From: Nocardioides sp. B-3
GTDB lineage: Bacteria > Actinomycetota > Actinomycetes > Propionibacteriales > Nocardioidaceae
Length of the DNA stretch: 64,000 bases
NCBI RefSeq assembly: GCF_024703895.1
Contig: NZ_CP087968.1
Coordinates: 558,001 to 622,000, forward strand
Reading direction: 5' to 3'
Shown here: positions 29,967 to 41,817 of the stretch, piece after piece
Numbering within the stretch: the first letter of the stretch is position 1
How the letters are laid out: the number at the start of each line of letters is the position of its first letter
Notes under the pieces: generated by a model
The model's database searches: none
What the model saw: only the letters and a program-made list of their open reading frames with translations
Told to the model about the DNA's origin: nothing
Made by a program: the position numbers and the translations under genes

Positions 29967-30350
29967 TCAGGGCCGGGTGGTCGCGTGCCGGTCGAAGTCG
30001 GCGCGGTCGGTCCAGACGGGCACGACGCACAGCAGCAGGCCACCGGGGTCGGCCATCACCACCCACCCGTCGGCACGCTCGACGACGGTCGCGCTGAGGG
30101 CCTCGAGCCGCGACACCTCAGCAGCGATGTCGTCGGTCTCGAGGTCGAGGTGGATGCGCGGCGGCGTACCGCTCCCGGTCCGCTGCAGCTCCAGTGCCAC
30201 GTTGCCGGGCAGCCGATGGAGAGATTCGTACGGCGGGTCCGGGTTTGCGGCACGGGTTGCACCCTGCGCGCCCGCCCAGAAGCCGGCCGCGGCGTCGAAG
30301 GACTCCTCGGGCTGGTCGATCATGACGACGGCGATCCGGGATCGATGCAT
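29967..30350 (-). CDS. VOC (glyoxalase/bleomycin-resistance fold) protein
   Basis: Intact 127-residue protein with two beta-alpha-beta units: HRSRIAVVMIDQPEESFDAAAGFWAG, then ALELQRTGSGTPPRIHLDLETDDIAAEVSRLEALSA split here only in description, and VVMADPGGLLLCVVPV at the end. The H-L-D and the D-P-G-G strand are typical of VOC proteins, but the exact metal ligands are not clear. Role unknown. Confidence 0.85.
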   Translation of the reverse strand: MHRSRIAVVMIDQPEESFDAAAGFWAGAQGATRAANPDPPYESLHRLPGNVALELQRTGSGTPPRIHLDLETDDIAAEVSRLEALSATVVERADGWVVMADPGGLLLCVVPVWTDRADFDRHATTRP

Positions 30351-30352
30351 GC

Positions 30353-30880
30353 TCAGCACCACTTCTTGGCCGAGGTCGTGACAACGTTGTAGTTGCGGTT
30401 CGTCGCGACGCCGATCAACCTCTCGACCTTCAACGGGTCGACGCCGCCGGCCTCGTAGCCCGCGCCGAGCAGGAGGTGGCAGGCGCGGCCCCGCACCACG
30501 GCCCGGTGGTCGTCGGTCGACAACGCCTCGACTGCCGCGGGGTCGGCCACGGGCTCCTTGAGGAGCAGCACGTAGTGGCGCGACAGCTCGCGTTCGGCGT
30601 ACAGCTCCTCGGCATCCCTGCCGATCTGGGCGAGCTCCGCCCGCGTGAAGACGATCGTCGGCACCTCGAATCCGGTGGCCGCGAGGAAGGCCTCCTCCAG
30701 CGCCGCCTCGATCTTGGCCCGCGAGCGGAGGCTCGAGGTCACGCGGACGTTGCCGGTGTTGATGTAGGTCTCGACGTCGGTGAAGCCGGCACTCTCGCAG
30801 GCGCCCTTGATCGCGTCCTTGGGGAACTTCCGTTTCGCTCCGAGGTTGATGGCCCGGAGGAACGCGAGGTGGGTCGGCAT
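30353..30880 (-). CDS. DUF1697 protein
   Basis: Intact 175 residues beginning PTHLAFLRAINLGAKRKFP, followed by DVETYINTGNVRVTSS, the DUF1697 signature, and ending RNYNVVTTSAKKW. Function of the family is unknown. It is divergent from the amino-acid transporter operon with only 39 bp between start codons and lies just upstream of the VOC gene. Confidence 0.92.
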   Translation of the reverse strand: MPTHLAFLRAINLGAKRKFPKDAIKGACESAGFTDVETYINTGNVRVTSSLRSRAKIEAALEEAFLAATGFEVPTIVFTRAELAQIGRDAEELYAERELSRHYVLLLKEPVADPAAVEALSTDDHRAVVRGRACHLLLGAGYEAGGVDPLKVERLIGVATNRNYNVVTTSAKKWC

Positions 30881-30919
30881 GCAGACATCATGGCGCGGAA
30901 CAGGGTTATGGTGCTGGGC

Positions 30920-31708
30920 ATGAAGACTCGAGCTCTGGCCGCAAGTCTGTCCGCCCTCGTCCTCGCCGCGACCGCCGCAGGTTGCGCCAAGGACGACACC
31001 TCCTCGACCACCGAGTCGGGCATCGAGCTGGTCAAGGACGGCACCCTGACCATCTGCACGCACCTGCCATACGAGCCGTTCCGAGTTCACCGAGGGCGGT
31101 GAGGTCGTCGGCTTCGACCCCGCGGTGCTGGAGATCGCCGCCGACAACGAGGGGCTCGAGACCGAGGTCCTCGACGTCGCGTGGGAGACGATCACGACGG
31201 GCGAGGCACTCAACAGCGGCCAGTGCGACGTGGGCGCCGGGGCCATGACGATCAACCCCGAGCGTGAGGCGGTCATGGACTTCACCGACCCCTACTTCAA
31301 GGCCACCCGGGCCCTCATGACCAAGACCGGCGCGGGCATCACCTCGCTCGAGGACCTCGCGGGCAAGAAGGTCGCGGTGCAGGACGGCACGACCGGCGCG
31401 GAGTACGTCCGCGAGAACGCACCCAAGGACACCGAGGTCATCTCCTACGAGGACTCCTCCCTGATGCAGCAGGCGGTCCTGACCGGCCGGTCGACGCCGG
31501 CGTCAACGACAACGGCCTGCTCAACTACTTCGTCAGCGAGAACCCCGAGGTCGAGGTCGTCACGGAGTTCCAGACCGGCGAGGAATACGGCTTCTCGGTG
31601 AAGAAGGACGGCAACGACGAGCTGCTCGCCGCCATCAACGAGGGCATCGCGAGCGACGAGTACGACGCGGTCTACGAGGAGTGGTTCGGCACTGCCCCGC
31701 CCAGCTGA
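30920..31708 (+). CDS. Polar amino-acid ABC transporter substrate-binding lipoprotein (frameshifted)
   Basis: SBP family 3 protein, about 260 residues. Lipobox ATAAGC at about residue 17; DGTLTICTHLPYEPF, GFDPAVLEIAADNEGL, GAGAMTINPEREAVMDFTDPYF and GTTGAEYVRENAP are characteristic. Captures a polar amino acid outside the membrane. Frame changes at about 31082 (extra C) and 31490 (missing G). Leaderless start: TATGGT, 7 nt, ATG 30920. Confidence 0.93.
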
Positions 31709-31751
31709 TCGTCCCTTCCCCGCCGCCCCGTCGAAGAAGGTGACCTGACCC

Positions 31752-32542
31752 ATGGCGAGTCCCCGCCAGCGCGCCGCCCGGTGGCGCTACGTCCAGTACG
31801 CCGTCCTCGTCGCCGTGTTGGTGGCGATCGCATTCCTCGCGGACTGGGGCCAGATCCAGCGCGTTCTGGAACTGGGAGCTGGTCAAGGAGCAGTTCCCCG
31901 CGTCCTGACCATCGCGTTGAAGAACACCATCATCTACACCGCGTGCGGCTTCACCTTCGGACTGGCCCTCGGCCTGTTCCCCGGCACTGATGCGCCTCTC
32001 GAGCGTCGGCCCCTACCGATGGATCGCGACGGCCGTCATCGAGCTCTTCCGTGGTCTCCCCGCCCCGGTCGTCTTCATCGCCCTGAGCGTCGGTTTCCGA
32101 TTGGCCTTCCCGGCCTACGAGATCCCGTTCGGCAACCTCGGCGTCGTCACCCCCGGCCCCGGGCCCGGTCGGGGGTGCCTACATGGCCGAGACGATCAGG
32201 GCCGGCATCCGAGCCGTGCCCAAGGGTCAGATGGAGGCCGCCCGCTCGCTCGGCCAGTCGCACGGGCAGGCGATGATCCACGTGGTCGTCCCGCAGGCGT
32301 TCCGGATCATCCTGCCGCCGCTGACCAACGAGCTGATCCTGCTCACGAAGGACTCGTCGCTGGTCTACATCCTCGGGCTCTCCCTCTCTGGCTACGAGCT
32401 CACCAAGTTCGGCCGGGAAGGCATGAACTCCGCCTCCAACCTGACCCCGATCATCGTGATCGCCCTGTGCTACCTGCTGATCACGGTGCCGTTGTCGATC
32501 GTCGTCCGCCGCATGGAGAGCCGCTCGGAGAGGGCCCGCTGA
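31752..32542 (+). CDS. Amino-acid ABC transporter permease (frameshifted)
   Basis: HisM/GlnP-type permease with about five membrane segments. VIELFRGLPAPVVFI and the EAA loop EAARSLGQSHGQAMIHVVVPQAFRI are diagnostic; LTNELILLTKDSSLVYILG follows. Frame changes at about 31875, 31985 and 32165. The stop overlaps the ATPase start by one base (TGATG). Works with the flanking binding protein and ATPase. Confidence 0.92.
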
Positions 32543-33304
32543 TGACCACCACCCACACTGCCTCCGATCGACGCGGCGCCGCGATCGACGTCCGGGACCT
32601 GCACAAGTACTTCGGCGACAACGAGGTGCTCAAGGGCATCGACTTCCACGTCGGCAACGGCCGGTCGTCTGCGTCATCGGCCCCAGCGGCTCGGGCAAGT
32701 CCACCCTGCTGCGCTGCGTCAACCTGCTGGAGATCCCGACGAGCGGCAAGATCTTCGTCGAGGGCGACGAGATCACCGATCCCGACGCCGACATCGACAG
32801 GCTGCGCTCGCGGATCGGCATGGTCTTCCAGCAGTTCAACCTGTTCCCGCACATGACCGTGCTGCAGCAACCTCACCATCTCCCGGGAGAAGGTCAAGGG
32901 ACGCAAGAAGGCCGAGGCGATCGAGGTCGCCCGCAAGAACCTCGAGAAGGTCGGACTGGCCGACCGCGAGGACGCCTACCCGGCACATCTCTCCGGCGGG
33001 CAGCAGCAGCGCGTCGCGATCGCCCGGGCGCTGTCCATGGACCCCGACATGATGATGTTCGACGAGCCGACCTCGGCGCTCGACCCCGAGCTGGTCGGCG
33101 ACGTGCTCGCCGTCATGAAGGACCTCGCCTCCGAGGGTATGACGATGATGGTCGTCACCCACGAGATGGGCTTCGCCCGCGAGGTCGGCAACAAGCTGGT
33201 CTTCATGGACGGCGGAGTCATCGTCGAGGAAGGTGATCCTCGCGAGGTCCCGGGCAACCCTCAGCACGAGCGCACCCAGGGCGTTCCTCTCCAAGGTGCT
33301 CTGA
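32542..33304 (+). CDS. Amino-acid ABC transporter ATP-binding protein (frameshifted)
   Basis: GlnQ-type ATPase: [17 protein letters not shown], Walker [11 protein letters not shown]-loop [13 protein letters not shown], signature [16 protein letters not shown], Walker [14 protein letters not shown] and [12 protein letters not shown]. Frame changes at about 32665, 32870 and 33280; corrected, it ends FLSKVL at 33304. Last gene of the transporter operon, 3 bp from the convergent lysG stop. Confidence 0.94.
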
Positions 33305-33307
33305 GCC

Positions 33308-34215
33308 TCAGCCCAGCCAGCCGCGCGCCGATTCGGTGATGGCTGCGGTCAGGTCGGCCATCAACGGCGACTCGAGGCGCCAGTGCTGCCAGAACAGCGG
33401 CACGTCCGAGTGGCGACCGGGGACGATCTCGACGAGACGGCCCTTGTCGAGGTCAGCGCGCACCTGCGCCTCGGGGATCATCCCCCAGCCCATGCCGCGG
33501 CGTACGGCGGTGTCGAACTCCCCCACGGACGGGATCCACGTGACCGGCGGAGTGAAGTGCCGGCGCGTGACCTTGCGCAGGAAGTCGTGCTGCAAGGTGT
33601 CGTTGCGGTCGAACGCGATCATCGGAGCCCGGCCCAGCGCGGCCGGGACGGGGCCGTCGGGCAGGTGGTCCTCGAGCCGGGGGGCGTGGCGACGGCGCGG
33701 TAGCGCATCGACCCGAGCCGCACCACGCGACAGCCGGGCACCGGCCTCGGGTCGGAGGTCACGGCCGCCATCACGTCGCCTCGACGCAGGCGCTCGGTGG
33801 TGCGCGACTGGTCCTCGCGGACGACCTCGAAGGTGACGCGGTGCGCCGACTGCACGGAGACGAGGGCATCGATGAGCCAGTGTAGAGGGCATCCGCGTTG
33901 ACAGCAATCGGTACGGCGACGAACGGGTCGTCCTCGTCGGGTTCCTCCCCCTCGAGCAGCTCGGCCACCGCCTCGCGCTCCAGCAGCTCGGTCTGCGCCG
34001 CCAGCCGGACCAGCACTGCCCGCCTCGGTCGCCTCCAGCGGCTTGATCCGGTGGACCGGGACGCGACCCACGTGGGTCTCCAGCGCCTTGATCCGCTGGC
34101 TCACCGCGGAGGGCGTGACGTGCAGCTCGCGAGCCGTGGCCTCGAACGTCCCCAGCCGCACGGCGGTCGCCGTGGTGCGCAGGGCCACGGGGTCGATCTG
34201 GGTGACGTCTCTCAT
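33308..34215 (-). CDS. lysG: LysR-family regulator of the ArgP/LysG type (frameshifted)
   Basis: N-terminal winged helix [35 protein letters not shown] split by DNA-contact residues as in ArgP; effector domain with [14 protein letters not shown] start, [19 protein letters not shown] and a [12 protein letters not shown] end. Divergent from lysE, the classic lysG-lysE pair in which LysG activates lysine/arginine export. Frame changes at about 34020, 33885 and 33680. ATG 34215. Confidence 0.9.
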
Positions 34216-34216
34216 A

Positions 34217-34247
34217 ATTAGAGAGTCTAATGATTCCTCAGAATACT
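34217..34247. promoter_or_regulatory. LysG operator candidate
   Basis: A perfect 6-3-6 dyad ATTAGAGAGTCTAAT occupies 34217-34231, directly at the lysG start codon, and a second dyad ATTCCTCAGAAT follows at about 34233-34244. The lysE -10 box TAGCGT lies further right at 34275-34280. The AT-rich dyads in otherwise GC-rich DNA fit a LysR-type site upstream of lysE. Confidence 0.6.
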
Positions 34248-34287
34248 TCGCTGGATTGAAGATCGATCCCCACCTAGCGTTGGACGC

Positions 34288-34888
34288 ATGTTGAGCATCT
34301 TCGTCACCGGTGTGGCCACCGGCTTCGCCCTGATCGTCGCCGTCGGCGCGCAGAACGCCTTCGTCCTGCGCCGGGGCATCCGCGGCGAGCGGGTCCTGCC
34401 GATCATCGTCGTGTGCATGCTCTCCGACGCGCTCGCGATCTCCGTCGGGGTGGCCGGCTTCGGCGTCGTGCTCGAGCGCTGGCCGTCGGTCCTGCCGATC
34501 GCCCAGATCGGTGGTGGGCTCTACCTCCCGGCGTTCGGCGTCCAGTCGGCGATGCGAGCCCGGCGCCCGACCGGCCTGTCCGCGGGGTCAGGAACGACGA
34601 TGACCGTGCGCCGCGCGGTGCTCCTCACCCCGGCCCTGACCCGGCTGAACCCGCACTTCTACCTCGACGCCATCCTCATGCTCGGCACCGTCGCCAACAG
34701 CTTCGGTGACCAGCGCTGGTGGTTCTGCGCCGGCGCACTCACGGCCAGCGCGATCTGGTTCCCCACGCTCGGCTTCGGTGCCCGCGCCCTGCGCGGGGTC
34801 TTCGCCCGCCCGTCGGCCCGGCGGGTGCTCGACTCCGGCATCGCCGTGGTCATGGCCGGCCCTGGGCATCGGGTTGCTCGCGCACTGA
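34288..34888 (+). CDS. lysE: LysE-family amino-acid exporter (frameshifted at the end)
   Basis: About 200 residues and six membrane segments: GFALIVAVGAQNAFVLRRGIRGE is the LysE signature, and LNPHFYLDAILMLG the second conserved block. Exports lysine or arginine. A frame change at about 34858 shifts the last eight residues; corrected, it ends GIGLLAH at 34888. Leaderless start: TAGCGT, 7 nt, ATG 34288. Divergent from lysG. Confidence 0.94.
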
Positions 34889-34972
34889 GGCACCCACACC
34901 GGCCATCCGGCGTGCACCACGCTGCCACCGTGTAGCCACCTGCTCGCCAGCCGCGCTCGGTCGACTCAGGAC

Positions 34973-35825
34973 ATGACTCCTCGGATCCTCACCGCCCCGG
35001 TCGCACCGGCCCTGCTGGCGGGCGTCGCGCTCGTCGGCCCCACGGCCTCGCCGGCCACCTCCGCCACGGCCGAGGCCCCGGCCGCCGCCCCCTCCAGCAG
35101 GCCCACGCCCACAACGACTACGAGCACGAGCGTCCACTGCTCGACGCTCTCGACCACGGGTTCACCTCGGTCGAGGCCGACGTCTGGCTGGTCGATGGAG
35201 AGCTGCTCGTCGCCCACGACCTCGCCGACGTCGAGCCCGGACGGACCTTGGAGTCGCTCTACCTCGAGCCGCTGGCGAAGATCGCGGCCGACAACGGCGG
35301 CTCGGTGTACCCCCGACTGGGACGGCACCTTCCAGCTGCTGATCGACGTCAAGAGCGCCGCCGGTCCGACGTACGACGCTGTCCACCTCCGCGCTCGCAG
35401 CGCACGAGGACACCATCACCCGCTTCCAGCACGGCACCACCAAGCAGCGCGCCGTCGATGCGGTCATCAGTGGCAACCGCGACCTCGCGTTCATGCAGTC
35501 GCAGAAGAAGCGCTTCGCCGGCTTCGACGGGCGCCTCGCGAACCTCGGATCGGGACTGCCCGCAGGCGTGATGCCGCTGGTGAGCGACAACTGGACCAAG
35601 CACTTCACCCGGCAGGGTGTCGGGCCGATGCCACAGGCCGAACGCGCCAAGCTCGACGCGATCGTCGCGCAGGCGCACGCGGCGGGCTACCGGGTCCGGT
35701 TCTGGGCCACGCCTGACGCTGACCTGCCCAACCGGGAGTCGCTGTGGCAGGTGCTGCGAGACGCAGGGGTCGACCACATCAACACCGACGACCTTGCGGG
35801 GCTTCAGGCCTTCCTGTCGTCCTGA
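34973..35825 (+). CDS. Secreted PI-PLC/glycerophosphodiesterase-like protein (frameshifted)
   Basis: Signal peptide with APVAPALLAGVALV, then a TIM-barrel-like domain: HAHNDYEHERPL with two His, FTSVEADVWLVDGELLVAHD (EAD metal motif), LLIDVKS and RVRFWATPD near the end. These are the active-site motifs of GDPD/PI-PLC enzymes, so it probably cleaves phosphodiesters of lipids or teichoic acids outside the cell. Frame changes at about 35097, 35305 and 35395. Its end overlaps the convergent gene by 22 bp. Confidence 0.86.
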
Positions 35826-36619
35826 CCGACGACCGGGCCGAGGCCGGAGCCCTGCTCGGCGAGCGCTTCGCCCAGCCGGTCGATCGCGATCGGTCCGACA
35901 CCGTGCATCGCCGCGAGCTCCGCCTCGCTCAACGACGCGACTCCCTCCAGCGTGGTGATCCCCACGCTGCGCAGGGCTCGCGTCGCGGGCGCACCGATGG
36001 TGCGCGGCAAGGGCGTCCCGGTCTCGCGCGGTGCGCGTTCCGCGCGGCTGGGGCAGCCCGGCATCGACGACCGCCTCACCGCGCGGTGACAGCAGGTAGC
36101 CGATGGCCAGCGACTCGGTCAGCCCGAGCTCCTTGAGCTTGCGGACGTCCTTCTTGAAGTCCGCCGTCTCCCGGCCGACCTGCGCGGCCGGGTCGGGCGC
36201 CCGCACGGTCGGGTTGAGGTCGATCAGGTCCAGAGTCTCGCGGGTCCAGGGCGCCGTACGCCGAAGCGCCGTCCAGCCTCGCCGGGCGCGTTGATCTCGG
36301 CGAGCTCGTGGGCGGTCGGGATCGCCTCGCGGAGCGCTTCACGGGGATCCGGGCCGGCGTAGGCGAGACCGATGCGCCGGGCCGGGTCGTCGGGGCGGGC
36401 CGCGAGGGCTTCGCGAAGCGCCTTCAGGGACGGGGCACCCGCGCGACGGGCATCCTCCGCGGTGATCCGCCCGGCTTTCTCGACCGAGGTGACCTCCAGC
36501 AGCCCGACGGACGTGCGCATCCGGGTGCCGATCACGACGCGCGGCTTGGCCCAGCGCCGGAACGCGAGATCGACGGTGCCGGCCTTGATCGCGGCGAGCT
36601 CCGCCGGACGGATCATCAT
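35804..36619 (-). CDS. ASCH-like protein with winged-helix and HhH segments (frameshifted, possibly two genes)
   Basis: Residues 1-75 (IRPAELAAIKAGTVDLAFRR, VVIGTRMRTSVGLLEV) resemble an ASCH/PUA-like fold that binds RNA. A middle part, TADFKKDVRKLKELGLTESL and YLLSPRGEA, looks like a winged helix, and the end (APATRALRSVGITTLEGV, ELAAMHGVGPIAIDRLGEAL) is a helix-hairpin-helix DNA-binding unit. Frame changes lie at about 36285, 36250 and 36055, so I cannot tell whether this is one protein or two genes joined at a GTGA overlap near 36078. Function unknown. Confidence 0.6.
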
Positions 36620-36654
36620 GGCTCCCAGCCTGCCAGACCTCGTAGTGTCGAGGC

Positions 36655-39259
<2,605 letters not shown>

Positions 39260-39263
<4 letters not shown>

Positions 39264-39898
39264 CGCAGGCGCAGCGCGACTTCCTTCGCCGCAGCCAGCA
39301 CCCGCGGCGCGACGAGCTGCTCGTCGATGGCGCCGTCGAGCGTCACGATCCCGACGCTCGCGCGCAGGCCGTCGACGCCCCGCACCGGAGCGGCCAGCCC
39401 GTGGGCACCGGACTGCAGCTCACCACTCGTCACGGCGTACGCCGCAGTGTCGGCCTCGCCGAGCAGACCGATCGCCTTCCCGGCCGCACCCGAGGACAGC
39501 GGGTGCCGCGACCCGATCCGGTAGGCCACGTGGAAGTCGGTCCACGTCGGCTCGACCACGGCCGGGGCGAGCGCCTCGTCGCCGTCGGCGACGGTGAGGT
39601 GCGCCGTACACCCGATCGCCTCGGCGAGGGACCGCAGCACCGGCACTGCCGGGTCGCGGAGCAGAGGTTGCACGGCCGAGGCGAGATGGAGCACCCCGAG
39701 CCCGACGAACAGCCGTCCTCGGCTGTCGCGACGGACCAGCGCGTGCTGCTCGAGGGTGCTGATCAGGCGGTAGACGACCGTGCGGTTGACCGCCATCTGC
39801 TGCGACAGCTCGGTGACGGTCAGACCCTCGGGCGCCTCAGCGAGGACGCGCAGGACGCGCAGTCCCCGGTCCAGCGTCTGGGAGGTCTCGGCGGTCAT
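39260..39898 (-). CDS. IclR-family regulator
   Basis: Intact 212 residues: winged helix RGLRVLRVLAEAPEGLTVTEL and VNRTVVYRLISTLEQH, and an effector domain with RHPLSSGAAGKAIGL and LRASVGIVTL. IclR proteins often govern aromatic-acid pathways, which fits the nearby hppD, but the target is not shown. Its TAA overlaps the TAG of the convergent Lrp gene. Confidence 0.93.
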
Positions 39899-40013
39899 GA
39901 CCCCAATCTAGTGACAACTTCGTGCGGACCGCTCCCATCACACCCTGTGAGTGCCTCTGGCACCCAACCCCGAGACGGGGTGTCCACACACCGAACCATC
40001 AAGGGAGTCATCC

Positions 40014-41531
40014 ATGCATCGCCACGTTCGCCACACGTTCGCCGCCACGGGAACCACGGCGCTCCTCGCTGCCGCACTGCTGACCGCGCCCGGCGCGCAA
40101 GCCCTGCTGCCGCGGTCACCTGCCGGGGCAAGGACGTCACCATCGACGGCACCAACCGGGCAGCCGTCAACGGCACGCCCAACAACGACGTCATCGTCGC
40201 CAGCGTCGGCGCGACCGTCACCGCGCTCGCCGGGGACGACACCATCTGCGTGCTGCCCGGCACCGCCACCTCGGCGACCTCGGTCGACGCCGGAGACGGC
40301 AACGACTCCGTCGACACGTCCACCGTGGCAGCCGCCAGCACCGTCACCACCGCCCTCGGCGCCGGCGACGACACGTTCACCGGCGGAGCCGGCTCCGATC
40401 AGGTCTCGACCGGCGCCGGCACCGACACGGTCTCGACCGGCGCCGGCAACGACGGCGTCGGCTCCGGCGTCGCCACCCAGCCCAACGGGGACAAGCTCGA
40501 CCTCGGCACCGGGGACGACGTGCTCGACTGGCACGGCGTCCAGACGCCGCAAGGGTCCGTCGACTTCGGCGACGGGCTCAACACCTTGACCGACAGCGAC
40601 GGCGGAGCCGTCGCGATCAACGCCACCTCGCGCAAGGTGGACCGCGCCGGTGTCACGGTGCTGAAGTGGACCGGCTCGGTCGCGACGTACGTCGTGGACT
40701 CCACGGCGACGACCGCGGCCTTCACCGGCAGCACCGGTCCCGAGACCTTCGTGCTGCGCGACCCCGCGACGGGCGCCACGCCCACCACGGTCGCTGTCGA
40801 CATGGCCGGCGGCGACGACACCATCACCATCCGCTCCAACGTCCTCGACGGCTCCACCCGGAACGGCGGCGACGGCACGGACCTCTTCCAGATCGCCTAC
40901 GACTACAAGGAGCTGCTCCTCGACCTCCGCAGCGGCCAGTTCGAGACCGGCCCCGCGGACGTGACGCCCGACCAGCGCGTCAGCAGTGTCGAGAACGTCG
41001 ACGCGGTCACCGCCGCAATGACCGTCAAGGGCGACGACCCCGCCAACGCCTTCAACCTGCAGGGTTGCTTCGTCAATGCCGTCGGGCGAGCCGGAGCCGA
41101 CACCATCGGCTTCGGCGTCGACATCGACAACGCCCCGGCGCTCACGTGCACCGGCGCGAAGATGATCGCCCGAGGCGGCAAGGACACCGACAAGATCTCC
41201 GGCACCGTCGGCGACGACCGGTTGTTCGGCAACAAGGGTGCGGACATGATCGAGGCGATGGCCGGCAACGACGTGATCTTCGGTGGTGACGACAACGACC
41301 GGATCCGCGGCAACGCCGGCAACGACAAGGTCCGCGGCAGCAAGGGCGACGACGAGCTCGCCGGCAACGAGGGCAACGACCGGGTCCAGGGGCGACCGGG
41401 GCAACGACCGGCTCCTCGGTCACGCGGGCAATGACGTGCTCGTGGGCGGCCCGGGCTTCGACCGCGCCAACGGCGGCTCGGGATTCGACCGCGCCTTCAC
41501 CGTCGAGCGTCGCTGGAAGATCGAGCGCTGA
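40014..41531 (+). CDS. Secreted calcium-binding RTX-repeat protein (frameshifted)
   Basis: About 505 residues. Signal peptide [17 protein letters not shown]; then RTX-type nonapeptides near the N-terminus ([16 protein letters not shown]) and a dense set at the C-terminus ([39 protein letters not shown]), the GGxGxDxUx calcium roll. Frame changes at about 40105 and 41390. No type I secretion genes are near and a Sec signal is present, so secretion is by Sec. Function unknown; probably surface or extracellular. Confidence 0.85.
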
Positions 41532-41629
41532 TCCTGCGCCGTACCAACGAATCGGCCGTCGTCCGCACCCGCGGGCGGCGGCCGATCCGCGTCCCGGGCG
41601 GGGTGACACTCGCCGTACGCCGCCTCACA

Positions 41630-41762
41630 GCGGTGAGTGAGCCACATTCGGCCGACTGAAAATGTGGCTCCGTCACCGCCGTCGCGCGTGTCGCCCGCGA
41701 CCCGCCACACCGGCGGTGCACCACCCACATTTCGCGGCCCGAGAATGTGGCTCACTCACCGC
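41630..41762. repeat. 133-bp palindromic element with 20-bp perfect terminal repeats
   Basis: The outer arms are 41630-41649 (GCGGTGAGTGAGCCACATTC) and its exact complement at 41743-41762. Inside are two more GCCACATT-like copies, so the element folds as two tandem hairpins, 41630-41679 and 41712-41763. It lies downstream of the RTX gene and the convergent helicase gene. No target duplication is seen. Bases 41532-41629 hold no other feature. Confidence 0.8.
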
Positions 41763-41766
41763 CGTC

Positions 41767-41799
41767 GGGAGACGGGAGACGAGACGAGACGAGAGACGG
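41767..41799. repeat. GAGAC/ACGAG short tandem repeat
   Basis: About 33 bp built from GGGAGAC, GAGAC and ACGAG units, between the palindromic element and the helicase stop codon. Confidence 0.7.
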
Positions 41800-41817
41800 T
41801 ACGGCGAACAGCGACCC

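Noticed and set aside
41767..41799. CRISPR-like repeat
   Set aside because: The units are 5-7 bp without spacers and no cas genes are present. No CRISPR array was found anywhere in the window.
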